Of a stretch of 64,000 nucleotides of DNA, positions 25,647 to 34,340 are shown one piece after another. A model generated the notes under the pieces. The model was given only the letters and a program-made list of their open reading frames with translations. It did not search any database and had not been told where the DNA came from. Positions within the stretch are counted from its first letter, which is position 1. Every line of letters starts with the position of its first letter. Both the position numbers and the translations under genes were made by a program. Source of the DNA: Marinobacter sp. SS21 (GTDB lineage Bacteria; Pseudomonadota; Gammaproteobacteria; Pseudomonadales; Oleiphilaceae); contig NZ_JAQNDA010000004.1 in NCBI RefSeq assembly GCF_028369065.1, positions 124,001 to 188,000 on the forward strand, written 5' to 3'.

Positions 25647-28600
25647 TCAGGCCTGGGGTTCCGGTTGGTGCAGCTTCGCCGGGGCCACGTCGTGGTGTTC
25701 CCGGGCCAGCAGGATGTACACCGCCGGCAGCACGAACAGGGTGAACAGGGTGCCGATGCCCAGGCCCGCGGTGATGGTGATGCCGATGGCGAAGCGGCTC
25801 TGGGCGCCGGCGCCAGAGGCAATCAGCAGCGGCACCATGGCCACGATCAACGCCAGCGAGGTCATGATGATCGGCCGCAGCCGGATCGCCGCCGCCTCGA
25901 TCACCGCCTGGCGTTTGTTGAGGGCCCGTTCCTGCTGAAGCTGGTTGGCGAACTCGACAATCAGGATGCCGTTCTTCGCCACCACCCCGATCAGCGTGAT
26001 CAGCCCCACCTGGGTGTAGATGTTGACGGTGGTGAAGCCCAGCACGATGAACGCCATGGCGCCGGCGATGGACATGGGCACCGACACCAGGATGATCAGC
26101 GGGTCACGCCAGCTCTCGAACTGCGCCGCCAGCACCAGGTAGATCACCAGCAAGGACAGCAACAGGGTCACCATCAGGGCGCTGCCCTCGGTGGCCAGCT
26201 GCCGGCTCTCGCCGGTGTAGTCGAAACTGAAGCCCGGCGGCAGCAGTTCCTCGGCCAGGCCTTCCATGAACGCCATGGCGTCGCCGGAGGTCACCCCGGG
26301 CATCACCACGCCCTGCAGGGTCAGCGAGTTGAGCTGGTTGAACTGGGTGCGCTGGGACGGCTCCACGTCGTGGCTGAAGCTGACCACGCTGCCCAGGGGC
26401 ACCAGGTCGCCGCTGTCGGCGCGGATGTAGTAGGCATCCAGGGCCTCGGCGCTGGCGCGGAAGTCACGCTCCACCTGGGGCACCACCTGATAGGAGCGCT
26501 CGTCCATGCTGAACCAGTTGATGTAGCCGCCGCCGAGCATGCTGGACAGCGCCTGGCCGACATCCTGCATCGACAATCCCAGATCCGCGACCCGGTCGCG
26601 GTCGACGTGGATGCGGGTGACCGGGCGGTCGAAGTTGATGGACTTCTGCAGGAACATGAAATTGCCACTGGCCATGGCGCGGCCGAGCAGCTCGTTGGCA
26701 ACGCCGTCGAGGCGATCATAGTCGTCGCCGGTGGTGATCACGAACTGGAACGGCAGGCCGTCGGAGCCGGGCAGGGACGGCACCGGGAACACCGCGGTCT
26801 GCAGGCCGGTGACCTTGCCAAGCTCCTGTTGCAGCATCGGCTGCACCTCGAACTGGGAGATCTCCCGTTCACTCCACGGCGCCATCTTGAAGCCGCCGAA
26901 CACAGCGTTGGGACCGGTGATGCCGAGGATCATGAAGTCTTCCTCGTAACCCGGAATGGTCGCCATCCGCCGTTGCACCTCGTCGCCGTGCTCCTGCAGG
27001 TAGTCCAGGTTCGCGGTCTGCGGCCCCAGGCCCTGATAGAACAGGATGCCCTGATCCTCGGTGGGGGCCAGCTCGTTCTGACTCAGCATGAACATGAACA
27101 CGATGGACACCAGCACCATCGTGGCGAAGAACAGCACCACGGAGATGGTTTCCATGGCTGAGGACAGCGCGCGCCTGTAGCCGTTGGCCAGGCCGGTGAA
27201 GACCCGCTCCACCAGCACCTCGAATTTGCCCGGGTTGCCGTGGGGCTTGAGCACCTTGCCGGCCATCATCGGCGACAGGGTCAGCGCCACGATCCCGGAG
27301 ACGACCACCGTGCCCGCCAGGGTAAAGGCAAACTCGGTAAACAGGGAGCCCACCAGACCGCCCATAAAGCCAATGGGGGCGTACACCGCCACCAGGGTGG
27401 TGGTCATGGCGATGATGGGGATGGCCATTTCGCGGGCGCCGTTGAGGGCCGCGTTGAAGCGGGTCTCACCGGATTCGATGTGACGGTGGACATTCTCCAC
27501 CATGATGATGGCGTCGTCCACCACCAGGCCGATGGCCAGCACCATCGACAGCAGGGTGAGCAGGTTCAGGGAGAAGCCCATCAGCAGCATCAGGAACACA
27601 CCGCCCACCAGTGACAGCGGTACCGCCACCGACGGCACGATCGCGGCTCGCAGTGAGCCCAGGGTCAGGAACACCACCGCCAGTACGATCAGTAGGGCTT
27701 CGACCAGGGTCTGGATCACCTCGTCGATGGAGTCGTCGATGAAGTCCGAGGCGTCATAGGCCAGCCGCACGTCGAGGCCGGACGGCAGCTGCCGCTCGAT
27801 TTCCGGCAGCATGTCTTTCACCAGCCCGGCCACGGACAGCGGGTTGGCGCCGGGGGACAGCTCGATGGCCACGTAGGTGGCCGGCTGGCCCTTGTACAGC
27901 GCCAGCTCATCGTAGGATTCCGAGCCCAGCTCCACTCGGGCGATGTCGCGTAGGCGAATCAGGGTGCCTTGCGACTCCCGGATCACCAGATCCCGGAACT
28001 GGTCCGGGTCGGCGACGTCGGTATCGCTGGTCAGCGAGATCTTGGTGTAGTCGCTCTCGGTGTTGCCGACCCCAGCCTGGTAGTTGTTCTTCAGCAGAAT
28101 GTCGACCACTTCCCGCGGCGTCATGTCCACCGCCGATAGTCGGTCCGGGTCCAGCCACACCCGCAGTGCGAACTTGCGGCCCAGCAGGCCGGCCTGACCC
28201 ACGCCCGGCAAGGCCTGCAGCTTGGGCTGCACCACCCGCGCCAAGTAATCGGTGATCTGGGGCACCTTGAGTTCCGAACTGTAGAAGGCAATGTACATCA
28301 GCGCGGTGGAATCGCCGGTGGTGGAGGTGATCACCGGGTCCTGGGCCGCCGCCGGCAGCACGTTGCGCTGACTGGCCACCTTGGCCTGAATTTCCGCCAG
28401 CGCCGCGTTGGCGTCGTAGTTCAGCTCCATCCGGGCCTGAATGGTGGATACACCCTGGGAGCTGGTGGAGGTCAGGTAATCGATGCCGCTGGCCTCGGCA
28501 ATTGCCTGTTGCAGCGGGTTGGTGATGAAGCCCTTGACCAGGTCAGAGCTGGCCCCCGGATAGGCGGTGGTGACCGTGACCGTGGTGCTCTCCAGTTTCG

Positions 28601-28712
28601 GATACTGGCGGATTTCCATGTCCAGGGCGGCGCGGGTACCCAGCAACAGGATCAGCAGGCTGACCACTGTCGCCAGCACCGGTCGCTGGACAAAAATGTC
28701 GGTGAATCTCAT
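25647..28712 (-). CDS. RND efflux transporter, hydrophobe/multidrug (HAE1) type
   Basis: This is an inner-membrane proton-driven pump of 1021 residues with the usual two-repeat plan. MRFTDIFVQRPVLATVVSLL is helix 1, the porter domain includes QYPKLESTTVTVTTAYPGAS, and GLVVDDAIIMVENVHRHIE carries the paired Asp residues of TM4. GVVAKNGILIVEFANQLQ is the second-repeat equivalent. The DD motif and overall sequence place it with drug and solvent pumps, not metal pumps. It overlaps the adaptor gene by one base (TAATG). No outer-membrane TolC partner is encoded here, so it must use one from elsewhere. Confidence 0.94.
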   Translation of the reverse strand: MRFTDIFVQRPVLATVVSLLILLLGTRAALDMEIRQYPKLESTTVTVTTAYPGASSDLVKGFITNPLQQAIAEASGIDYLTSTSSQGVSTIQARMELNYDANAALAEIQAKVASQRNVLPAAAQDPVITSTTGDSTALMYIAFYSSELKVPQITDYLARVVQPKLQALPGVGQAGLLGRKFALRVWLDPDRLSAVDMTPREVVDILLKNNYQAGVGNTESDYTKISLTSDTDVADPDQFRDLVIRESQGTLIRLRDIARVELGSESYDELALYKGQPATYVAIELSPGANPLSVAGLVKDMLPEIERQLPSGLDVRLAYDASDFIDDSIDEVIQTLVEALLIVLAVVFLTLGSLRAAIVPSVAVPLSLVGGVFLMLLMGFSLNLLTLLSMVLAIGLVVDDAIIMVENVHRHIESGETRFNAALNGAREMAIPIIAMTTTLVAVYAPIGFMGGLVGSLFTEFAFTLAGTVVVSGIVALTLSPMMAGKVLKPHGNPGKFEVLVERVFTGLANGYRRALSSAMETISVVLFFATMVLVSIVFMFMLSQNELAPTEDQGILFYQGLGPQTANLDYLQEHGDEVQRRMATIPGYEEDFMILGITGPNAVFGGFKMAPWSEREISQFEVQPMLQQELGKVTGLQTAVFPVPSLPGSDGLPFQFVITTGDDYDRLDGVANELLGRAMASGNFMFLQKSINFDRPVTRIHVDRDRVADLGLSMQDVGQALSSMLGGGYINWFSMDERSYQVVPQVERDFRASAEALDAYYIRADSGDLVPLGSVVSFSHDVEPSQRTQFNQLNSLTLQGVVMPGVTSGDAMAFMEGLAEELLPPGFSFDYTGESRQLATEGSALMVTLLLSLLVIYLVLAAQFESWRDPLIILVSVPMSIAGAMAFIVLGFTTVNIYTQVGLITLIGVVAKNGILIVEFANQLQQERALNKRQAVIEAAAIRLRPIIMTSLALIVAMVPLLIASGAGAQSRFAIGITITAGLGIGTLFTLFVLPAVYILLAREHHDVAPAKLHQPEPQA

Positions 28713-29821
28713 TACTCAGTGGCCTCCGTGGTGGGCTGTTCCGCGGCGGGATCCTGGATCTTGACGTGCTGACCGGCCCGCAGCCGCAGCAGGCCCTTGG
28801 ACACCACCTGTTCGCCGGCCATCAGGCCGCTCGGCACCGTTACCCGGCCATCCCGCACGGCGCCGGTTTCCACGGTGCGGCGGTTGACCACCAGCTGGTC
28901 ACCTTCGCTGGCTTCGATCACGAAGACAAAGTCGCCGTAGGTGTTGTAGGAAATCGCGGTCTGCGGCACGGTAATCACCTCCACGTCGTCGGGCTGGCGG
29001 GTGTGGATGGTGGCGAACATGCCCGGGCGCAGTTTGCCGGCGGGGTTGTCGATGGTGGCGCGGATGCGCACCGTGCGGGTTTCCGGGTTCACCGAGGTGT
29101 TGATGGCGCTGACCCGACCATGGAACACTTCGTTGGGCATGGCGGCCACGGTGACCTCCACGTCATAGCCGGTCTGGACCAGGGGCAGATCCTTCTCCGA
29201 CAGGGTGTAATCGACGTAGATCGGGTCCAGCATGTTGATCTCGACAATGGCGCTGCCGGTGGCCAGGTACTCGCCCTGGTCTACCATGCGCAGGCCCAGG
29301 GTGCCGTCGAACGGCGCCCGGATCACTTTCTTGCTCAGGGTGGCTTCGGCCTCGTTGACCCGGGCCTGGGCGGCGTCGAAATTGGCCTTGGCTTCGTCGT
29401 ACTGGGATTGTGACACCGCACGTCGGGGCAGCAGGTCGGAAACCCGTTTGAACTCCTGCTCCGCCAGCTGGGCTTCGGCCCGGCGGGTGCGCAGCGCCGC
29501 CTCGTCAATGGCGGCATCGAGTCGCAGCAACACGTCTCCGGCGGTCACCGCGTCGCCGGATTCGAAATTGATGACCTCAACCACACCGGGCACTTCGTTG
29601 GCGACTTCGATGCCGTTGACCGCCAGCGTGCTGCCCACGGCCTTCTTGGCGGGTGTCCAGCTGTCCAGGCGCGCGGTGGCAGCGGAGATCATCACCGGTG
29701 GCTGGGGCTGGGCAAACATCTGCTTCATCTGGCCAAACTGGTAAAACTTGTAGCCAAAAATGCCGCCGAGGACGACACCGAGGAAGAGCAGAACGATCAG
29801 AAAGCGGGAGGCGGTGCGCAT
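28712..29821 (-). CDS. RND periplasmic adaptor (membrane fusion protein)
   Basis: The adaptor links the RND pump to an outer-membrane channel. Of its 369 residues the first 35 form an uncleaved membrane anchor (FLIVLLFLGVVLGGIFGYKF). A split lipoyl domain (VVEVINFESGDAVTAGDVLLRL and VIRAPFDGTLGL) surrounds a helical hairpin rich in Ala, Glu and Arg. The barrel domain ends in MFATIHTRQP. It is the first gene of the pair. The 237 bases between it and the divergent J-domain gene should hold both promoters. No regulator gene is adjacent. Confidence 0.92.
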   Translation of the reverse strand: MRTASRFLIVLLFLGVVLGGIFGYKFYQFGQMKQMFAQPQPPVMISAATARLDSWTPAKKAVGSTLAVNGIEVANEVPGVVEVINFESGDAVTAGDVLLRLDAAIDEAALRTRRAEAQLAEQEFKRVSDLLPRRAVSQSQYDEAKANFDAAQARVNEAEATLSKKVIRAPFDGTLGLRMVDQGEYLATGSAIVEINMLDPIYVDYTLSEKDLPLVQTGYDVEVTVAAMPNEVFHGRVSAINTSVNPETRTVRIRATIDNPAGKLRPGMFATIHTRQPDDVEVITVPQTAISYNTYGDFVFVIEASEGDQLVVNRRTVETGAVRDGRVTVPSGLMAGEQVVSKGLLRLRAGQHVKIQDPAAEQPTTEATE

Positions 29822-30058
29822 AATTCAGGTCCTGGATCACAAGTTCCGTAACGGTGGCAGCCCCGGAATGCCGCCACCAGAGAATGATGAATCAAGTAAA
29901 AAGTTGAGAATGTGTAGCTTTAGCTTAAACGATAGCATCCTATACAAGCCAGATGGGTGTTGTCACCGGGTTATCTGGGTTAATACTTACGGTAAGTTAC
30001 CGAAGTAGAATCCTTAGGCTCCTTAAAGTTACCGGCAGAGATATAGGGAACAGCATAA

Positions 30059-30607
30059 ATGCAATGGGTACTTGGGCTGGCCCTGGCCGCCATCGTGTTT
30101 GTGGTCCTGAGGCAATGGGGGGCCATGTCGCCGGAGCAGCGCAAGCGGTCCGGCTGGAAACTGTTGCTGGCAGGCTTTGCGATTGTGTTGATCATACTGG
30201 TGGTGACCGGCCGTATTCACGTCATCACCGCCGGTATTGCCGCCCTGTTGCCGCTACTGAAGAAATTACCGGCGCTGTTGCGCTATTGGCCGCTGCTGGA
30301 CCGGTGGGCGAGCCAGCAGCGCCGTGATAGGCCAGGGGGGGAACAACGGAGCGAACGAGAGAGCCATCGGGGCAGCGAGCATAACCAGCAGCAGGGAGGG
30401 CGGCACCAGCAGGCAAGTGGTAGCGGGGCCATGTCCTATCGGGAAGCCTGCGAGGTGCTCGGGGTGGCGCCGGACTGCACCGCGGAGGAGGTGGTGGCCG
30501 CGCATCGGCGGCTGATACAGAAGCTGCATCCGGATCGCGGGGGCACCGACTACCTGGCGGCCAAGCTCAATGAGGCGAAGACGGTGTTGCTCCGGCAGCG
30601 AGGTTAG
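30059..30607 (+). CDS. Membrane-anchored J-domain protein
   Basis: The 182-residue protein has two hydrophobic segments (VLGLALAAIVFVVL and LLLAGFAIVLIILVV). A hydrophilic, Gln/Arg/Ser-rich linker follows, then a C-terminal J domain (SYREACEVLGVAPDCTAEEV) with HPDRGG. The layout is like the TIM14/DjlB type of membrane J proteins, which recruit an Hsp70 to the membrane. The partner and the process are unknown. It converges with the next gene, with only 11 bases between their stops. Confidence 0.75.
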   Translation: MQWVLGLALAAIVFVVLRQWGAMSPEQRKRSGWKLLLAGFAIVLIILVVTGRIHVITAGIAALLPLLKKLPALLRYWPLLDRWASQQRRDRPGGEQRSERESHRGSEHNQQQGGRHQQASGSGAMSYREACEVLGVAPDCTAEEVVAAHRRLIQKLHPDRGGTDYLAAKLNEAKTVLLRQRG

Positions 30608-30618
30608 CCAGAGTCTGC

Positions 30619-31392
30619 CTAGAGCAGGTCGATGCGAACCTGAAATCGCTGTCCGCCCTGACCATCATTGCCAACCTGATACACGATACCCCGCTCCGAA
30701 CGCACGGAGCTTTGGCTGCTGCTGCCCAGGTCCACCCAGGTGCCCGGGGCGACCCGGCGAGAGGTCATCACCGCCTCGGTTTGATAACCCGGCTGCTCGC
30801 TGACCGGCATGTTGTCGAAGGCCATTACGCTCAGTTCCACCTGTTGCCCCGAGATCACCCGGGGGCTCACCACAAAGCCGCTGCGAATGGGCACCTGTTG
30901 ATACAGCACCGCAGGGTTGAAGCCGCCCTGCAGCGCCAGCGGCAGCACGCGTACCTGGCCTGAGTGAATATGGGCGGATTGACCATCCAGAATCACCAGG
31001 GTCTGTTCCCGTTGGCGACGGGTGGTGGTGGTTCGGCTCTCGGCGCTGACGGTGACGCGGCCATCCTGCACGCTGACACTGCCGCCGCGGTGCACCCCGT
31101 TGTCGGTGCCGCCGCTGCGTACGGTGATGCGCAACTGGACCGGGGCGACGTCCATGGTGTCGATGAGCTGGCCGATCTCATCGAGAATCACGGTGTCTGC
31201 GCGAATCACCATGCGCTGGCCATGGGCGGTGATGGCTGCCTGGTCGCCGGGATACAGGGTCCGCAGCTGGAGGGCCACGTCCTCGGCGGGGCTATGGTGC
31301 AGCTCATAGTTGCGTGTCTCGATTGCCGCCATCGATGGGGAAGCGAGTAGCAGGGCCAGTACGAAGGTCAGCCAGAAACGAACGGTTAGCAT
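30619..31392 (-). CDS. Secreted protein with secretin-N-like domain
   Basis: A signal peptide (FWLTFVLALLLASPSMA) leads to a domain of about 80 residues, ETRNYELHHSPAEDVALQLR through VILDEIGQLIDTMDVAP. This matches the N1/STN-like repeat of secretins, where short ring-building domains end in 'I..lI..lD'. The rest (ILDGQSAHIHSGQVRVLPL) resembles a region of type II/III secretin-like proteins, but the membrane-spanning secretin core is missing. It may be a periplasmic protein derived from a secretin. I start at ATG 31392, since the TTG at 31404 has no ribosome site. It is divergent from the DAHP synthase. Confidence 0.65.
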   Translation of the reverse strand: MLTVRFWLTFVLALLLASPSMAAIETRNYELHHSPAEDVALQLRTLYPGDQAAITAHGQRMVIRADTVILDEIGQLIDTMDVAPVQLRITVRSGGTDNGVHRGGSVSVQDGRVTVSAESRTTTTRRQREQTLVILDGQSAHIHSGQVRVLPLALQGGFNPAVLYQQVPIRSGFVVSPRVISGQQVELSVMAFDNMPVSEQPGYQTEAVMTSRRVAPGTWVDLGSSSQSSVRSERGIVYQVGNDGQGGQRFQVRIDLL

Positions 31393-31433
31393 GGGCGTGT
31401 CCAACCAAAATCAGGGGAATTTGCGCAAATGGG

Positions 31434-31463
31434 TTGCAATGGGTAAAACCCGGATTATATATT
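31434..31463 (+). promoter_or_regulatory. Candidate promoter of the DAHP synthase leader
   Basis: TTGCAA (31434-31439) and TATATT (31458-31463) are 18 bases apart, and TATATA two bases earlier gives a 16-base spacer. A start near 31470 would leave a 250-base leader before the DAHP synthase. A small dyad GGGT-AAAA-CCC lies in the spacer, and a nine-base hairpin (31510-31535) lies in the leader. Confidence 0.5.
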
Positions 31464-31567
31464 GTTGAGCATGAAGACCTCACACTCGACCTGTCAATTG
31501 AATGTTTTGTCAGCCATCTCGGTACCGATGGCTGAGGTCGCTGCTGTGTTTTTCTGGTGGTTTGGTT

Positions 31568-31687
31568 ATGGCTTTTATTTTAGCCAGAGCCCGGGCCGTC
31601 CATAAGATCTTCATCGACCGAATAACGAGGAAGGCAGCCCGGCAGGAACCCAGGCTGCCACCGGACTCAACAAGCCCCGACTGGTAG
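31568..31687 (+). CDS. Candidate 39-residue leader peptide of the DAHP synthase attenuator
   Basis: A small ORF starting MAFILARARAVHKIF lies fully inside the DAHP synthase leader. It ends RLPPDSTSPDW, with a single Trp codon directly before its TAG stop. That stop falls in the loop of the intrinsic terminator that follows, so a ribosome held at the final Trp codon or at the stop would occupy the terminator stem. The ribosome site (GGTGG, seven bases before the ATG) is weak. An in-frame upstream start at 31502 also exists. Its translation is an inference from this geometry only. Confidence 0.45.
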   Translation: MAFILARARAVHKIFIDRITRKAARQEPRLPPDSTSPDW

Positions 31688-31705
31688 CCCAGCCGGGGCT
31701 TTTTT
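31633..31705 (+). terminator. Attenuator-type terminator before the DAHP synthase, with alternative hairpin
   Basis: The terminator stem pairs 31672-31684 with 31689-31701 (13 positions, one mismatch) and is followed by six T. Only 17 bases separate it from the DAHP synthase ATG, and no plus-strand gene lies upstream, so its role must be control of this gene. A competing set is visible. Bases 31633-31639 pair with 31653-31659, and the latter can instead pair with 31683-31689 in the terminator. This is the 1:2, 2:3, 3:4 pattern of transcription attenuators. Confidence 0.72.
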
Positions 31706-31722
31706 GATTCTGGATTAGGGAA

Positions 31723-32838
31723 ATGGAAACACTGACCATGAACATGCCGTTGAACATCGAAACCATGGAAACCATGGATTCCCGGGAAACCACGGAAATG
31801 CCCGCCCGGGCAGGAGCAACCGCCGTCTCGGCCATCGACAAGGAGACCCGCACCATGATCCTGCCCACACCCCAGCAGCTGCGCCACGACATGCCGGTGC
31901 CTGCCGTGCTTGGCCAGCAAATTGAGCGGCACCGGCAGAGCGTTCGCCGGGTCCTGTACGGCGACGATCCCCGCACCCTGGTGGTGGTGGGGCCCTGCTC
32001 CATTCACGATGAGGTGGCTGCGCTGGAGTACGGCGAAAAACTGGCGGCGCTGGCGGATCAGGTCAGTGACCGATTCCTGATCGTCATGCGCGCCTACCTG
32101 GAGAAGCCCCGCACCACGGTCGGCTGGAAGGGGCTGCTGTACGATCCGGCGCGAACCGGAGAGGGCGATCTGCATGAGGGCTTGATCCGCTGTCGCCGGC
32201 TGCTGCTGAACCTGGCCGAGCTGGGGCTGCCCCTAGCCACCGAGGCCCTCAGCCCCATGGCCATGGATTACCTGGCGGACCTGGTGAGCTGGAGCGCCAT
32301 CGGCGCCCGCACCACCGAATCCCAGATCCATCGCGAGCTGGTCAGTGGCTTGCCGATGCCGGTGGGTTTCAAGAACGGCACCGACGGCGGCATGACGGTG
32401 GCGATCAATGCCATGACATCGGCGGCCCACGGTCATCATCGCCTGGGCATGACCGACGCCGGTGTACCGGCCATGGTCACCACCGCGGGCAACCCGGATA
32501 CTCACTTGGTGTTGCGCGGCGGCCGGGGGCTCACCAATTACGACGCCGACAGCATTGCCGAGGCGGTGGCGGCGCTCACCGCCGCCGGTGTCTCCCCGGC
32601 GATCATGGTGGACTGCAGCCACGATAACGCCCGCAAGCAGGCCGAACGCCAGCTGGACATCGCCCGGGAGGTGATCGCCCAGAAACGGGCGGGCAACGAT
32701 CACATTCGTGGCTTGATGCTGGAGAGCTTCCTGCAGCCGGGGCGGCAGGACGACGGCGATGAGCTGGTGTACGGCTGCTCCATTACCGATCCGTGCCTTG
32801 GCTGGGCGCAGACCGAGGCGCTGTTGCGTTCGCTGTAA
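31723..32838 (+). CDS. 3-deoxy-7-phosphoheptulonate (DAHP) synthase, class I
   Basis: This is the first enzyme of the shikimate pathway, joining phosphoenolpyruvate and erythrose-4-phosphate. The AroF/G/H type is clear: VVVGPCSIHDEVAALEYGEKL, MRAYLEKPRTTVGWKG, GARTTESQIHRE, PVGFKNGTDG, NPDTHLVLRGG and MVDCSHDN holding metal-binding residues. At 371 residues it is slightly longer than usual because of an N-terminal extension of some 45 residues rich in Met, Thr and Glu, which may be untranslated if a later ATG is used. It is preceded by an attenuator-like leader. Which aromatic amino acid inhibits the enzyme cannot be read from sequence. Confidence 0.93.
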   Translation: METLTMNMPLNIETMETMDSRETTEMPARAGATAVSAIDKETRTMILPTPQQLRHDMPVPAVLGQQIERHRQSVRRVLYGDDPRTLVVVGPCSIHDEVAALEYGEKLAALADQVSDRFLIVMRAYLEKPRTTVGWKGLLYDPARTGEGDLHEGLIRCRRLLLNLAELGLPLATEALSPMAMDYLADLVSWSAIGARTTESQIHRELVSGLPMPVGFKNGTDGGMTVAINAMTSAAHGHHRLGMTDAGVPAMVTTAGNPDTHLVLRGGRGLTNYDADSIAEAVAALTAAGVSPAIMVDCSHDNARKQAERQLDIAREVIAQKRAGNDHIRGLMLESFLQPGRQDDGDELVYGCSITDPCLGWAQTEALLRSL

Positions 32839-33045
32839 CCGTTGTGCCGATGAGCCTGGGCCGAGCCGGGCTGGTTGAATCGGCTCATCGCTGATGGGGA
32901 GGGCGTGGTGGGGTTCGCCGGATCGTATCACCCCGTACAGTCGTGTGGCTCGAGAGGGACGTCTTGCTCATCGACGGTGCTAGGCCCTAGGGCTACAAAA
33001 GCCTCGTGGCCGGTGACTTGATAGGTATTGACGGGCTAAGGTGCC

Positions 33046-33077
33046 TTGACTTGGGAGTAGGTGCCAGGTTGTACAAT
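33046..33077 (+). promoter_or_regulatory. MerR/CueR-type metal-responsive promoter of the plus-strand copper unit
   Basis: TTGACT (33046-33051) and TACAAT (33072-33077) are 20 bases apart, longer than the normal 17. The spacer holds the dyad ACTTGG-N9-CCAGGT. Over-long spacers with a central dyad are the mark of promoters activated by MerR-family proteins such as CueR. The site is nearly the same as the promoter at 41348-41378 that reads into the cus genes. The start of the metal-binding protein is 29 bases downstream. Confidence 0.75.
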
Positions 33078-33106
33078 GACACGGTTCATAAGAAAAGGGC
33101 GCCGTG

Positions 33107-33418
33107 ATGGTTAAGAAGCTGTCTTTGTCCTTAGCGGCGTTGGCGTTCAGCGTCGTCGCGCTCGCGGTCGACAATCACTACATTCTTGGCGTGGATGGTC
33201 TGGCCTGCCCGTTCTGCGCCTTCGGTGTCGAGAAGCGGTTGACCAAAGTTGAGGGCGTCACCGGCATCGAGGTCGAAGTCGCTGATGGTGTGGTACGAGT
33301 AACCCTGCAAGAGGGCAAGACGCTCACCGAGGAGCAGGCGCGTCAGGCAGTCGCGGAGGCTGGCTTCACTCTGCGATCATTCTCCGTGGCCAAAACCGGA
33401 GCTAACGATGCGCAGTGA
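33107..33418 (+). CDS. Periplasmic HMA-domain metal-binding protein (MerP/CopZ-like)
   Basis: A signal peptide (LSLSLAALAFSVVALA) leads to one heavy-metal-associated domain of about 65 residues. The motif GLACPFCAFGVEKRL has a CxxC, as in MerP and CopZ, but with Pro-Phe between the Cys residues. The strands VTGIEVEVADGVVRVTL and the C-terminal AVAEAGFTLRSF complete the fold. It probably binds Cu(I) or Ag(I) in the periplasm, judging by the cus genes in the island. ATG 33107 is used, and a GTG just before it is possible. It overlaps the next gene by 11 bases. Confidence 0.85.
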   Translation: MVKKLSLSLAALAFSVVALAVDNHYILGVDGLACPFCAFGVEKRLTKVEGVTGIEVEVADGVVRVTLQEGKTLTEEQARQAVAEAGFTLRSFSVAKTGANDAQ

Positions 33419-34325
33419 CGGCTACCCAATGGGTAGGTCACTGCTGGTTAGCGTCTTGCTACTGTCCGGGGGAAACCCGGCGCTGGCCGCTCCCAACACC
33501 TCCAACACCGCTCTGCCAGTGGCCGAGGGGCAATACCTGTGGCGCGAGCAACTGGTGCTTCGTGAGCGCTCCGGTGGTGGCACCATGGATCGCGAGGTGT
33601 CGATACGGGCACTGGTTAGTGTTCTGGGTTATGGCGTCACGTCAAAGCTCGCCCTGTTCGGGGCAGTGCCTTACTTTTACAACAAGGCGTTAGACGTTAC
33701 CTCGTCAATGGGCCGGGTTGAGCGTGACACCCGTGGCATGGGCGATGTGTCGGTTTTCGGCCGCTACACGATTCTCCAGGACGACTTCACCGGCGGTACC
33801 CTGCGTATAGCACCGGTGTTCGGTGTGACGGCGCCCACCGGCGAAGACAACGACCGCGATTCCCTCGGCGAACTGCCGCGACCGCTGCAGACCGGTGATG
33901 GCGCCTGGGATGCCTTTGGCGGCCTGGTGGTCACCTACCAAACCCTGCAGTACCAGCTGGATGCGCAGTTGCTCTACCATGAGAACGGTCGCCACGACGG
34001 CTTCGCGCGCGGCGACGAAATGCACTTCGATGCCTCGCTGCAGTATCGGATTTGGCCCCCGCGCATGAACGACCTGGCCGGAACGCCAGATTTCGTCTAT
34101 GCCCTGTTTGAATCCAACCTCATCCACCGTGAGCGAGATGAAATTGGCGGCGCTACCAGGACTGAATCCGGCGGTACACAGTGGTTGTTGGCACCGGGGC
34201 TGCAATACGTCAACCGGCGTTGGATCGTTGAAGGCACGGTGCAGCTGCCCGTGGCGGAAGCCCCGAATGGAGCCGCGATCCAGGACGATTACATCGTGCG
34301 GGTGGGATTTCGTCGCAATTTCTAG
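33408..34325 (+). CDS. Outer-membrane beta-barrel protein of the copper island
   Basis: A signal sequence (LLVSVLLLSGGNPALAA) is followed by about 280 residues rich in alternating aromatic strands (YGVTSKLALFGAVPYFYNKA, DVSVFGRYTIL, RIAPVFGVTAPTGED). It ends YIVRVGFRRNF, a C-terminal Phe typical of outer-membrane barrels. It resembles the 'transporter'/phenol-MetA family often found with metal-resistance genes. The substrate is unknown. It is not a CusC/TolC-type channel, as the helical repeat pattern is absent. It overlaps the metal-binding protein gene and precedes the NHL gene. Confidence 0.65.
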   Translation: MRSDGYPMGRSLLVSVLLLSGGNPALAAPNTSNTALPVAEGQYLWREQLVLRERSGGGTMDREVSIRALVSVLGYGVTSKLALFGAVPYFYNKALDVTSSMGRVERDTRGMGDVSVFGRYTILQDDFTGGTLRIAPVFGVTAPTGEDNDRDSLGELPRPLQTGDGAWDAFGGLVVTYQTLQYQLDAQLLYHENGRHDGFARGDEMHFDASLQYRIWPPRMNDLAGTPDFVYALFESNLIHRERDEIGGATRTESGGTQWLLAPGLQYVNRRWIVEGTVQLPVAEAPNGAAIQDDYIVRVGFRRNF

Positions 34326-34340
34326 CATTGGAGGCAGGGG

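Noticed and set aside
32848..32890. Terminator after the DAHP synthase
   Set aside because: Nine-base arms CGATGAGCC and GGCTCATCG exist, but the loop is long and no T-tract follows. It may be a weak structure only. The remaining bases to the copper promoter hold no gene that I can support.
33408..34325. The barrel protein as CusC
   Set aside because: CusC/TolC proteins are about 460 residues with long helical repeats and often a lipoprotein signal. This one is 305 residues with short beta-strands.
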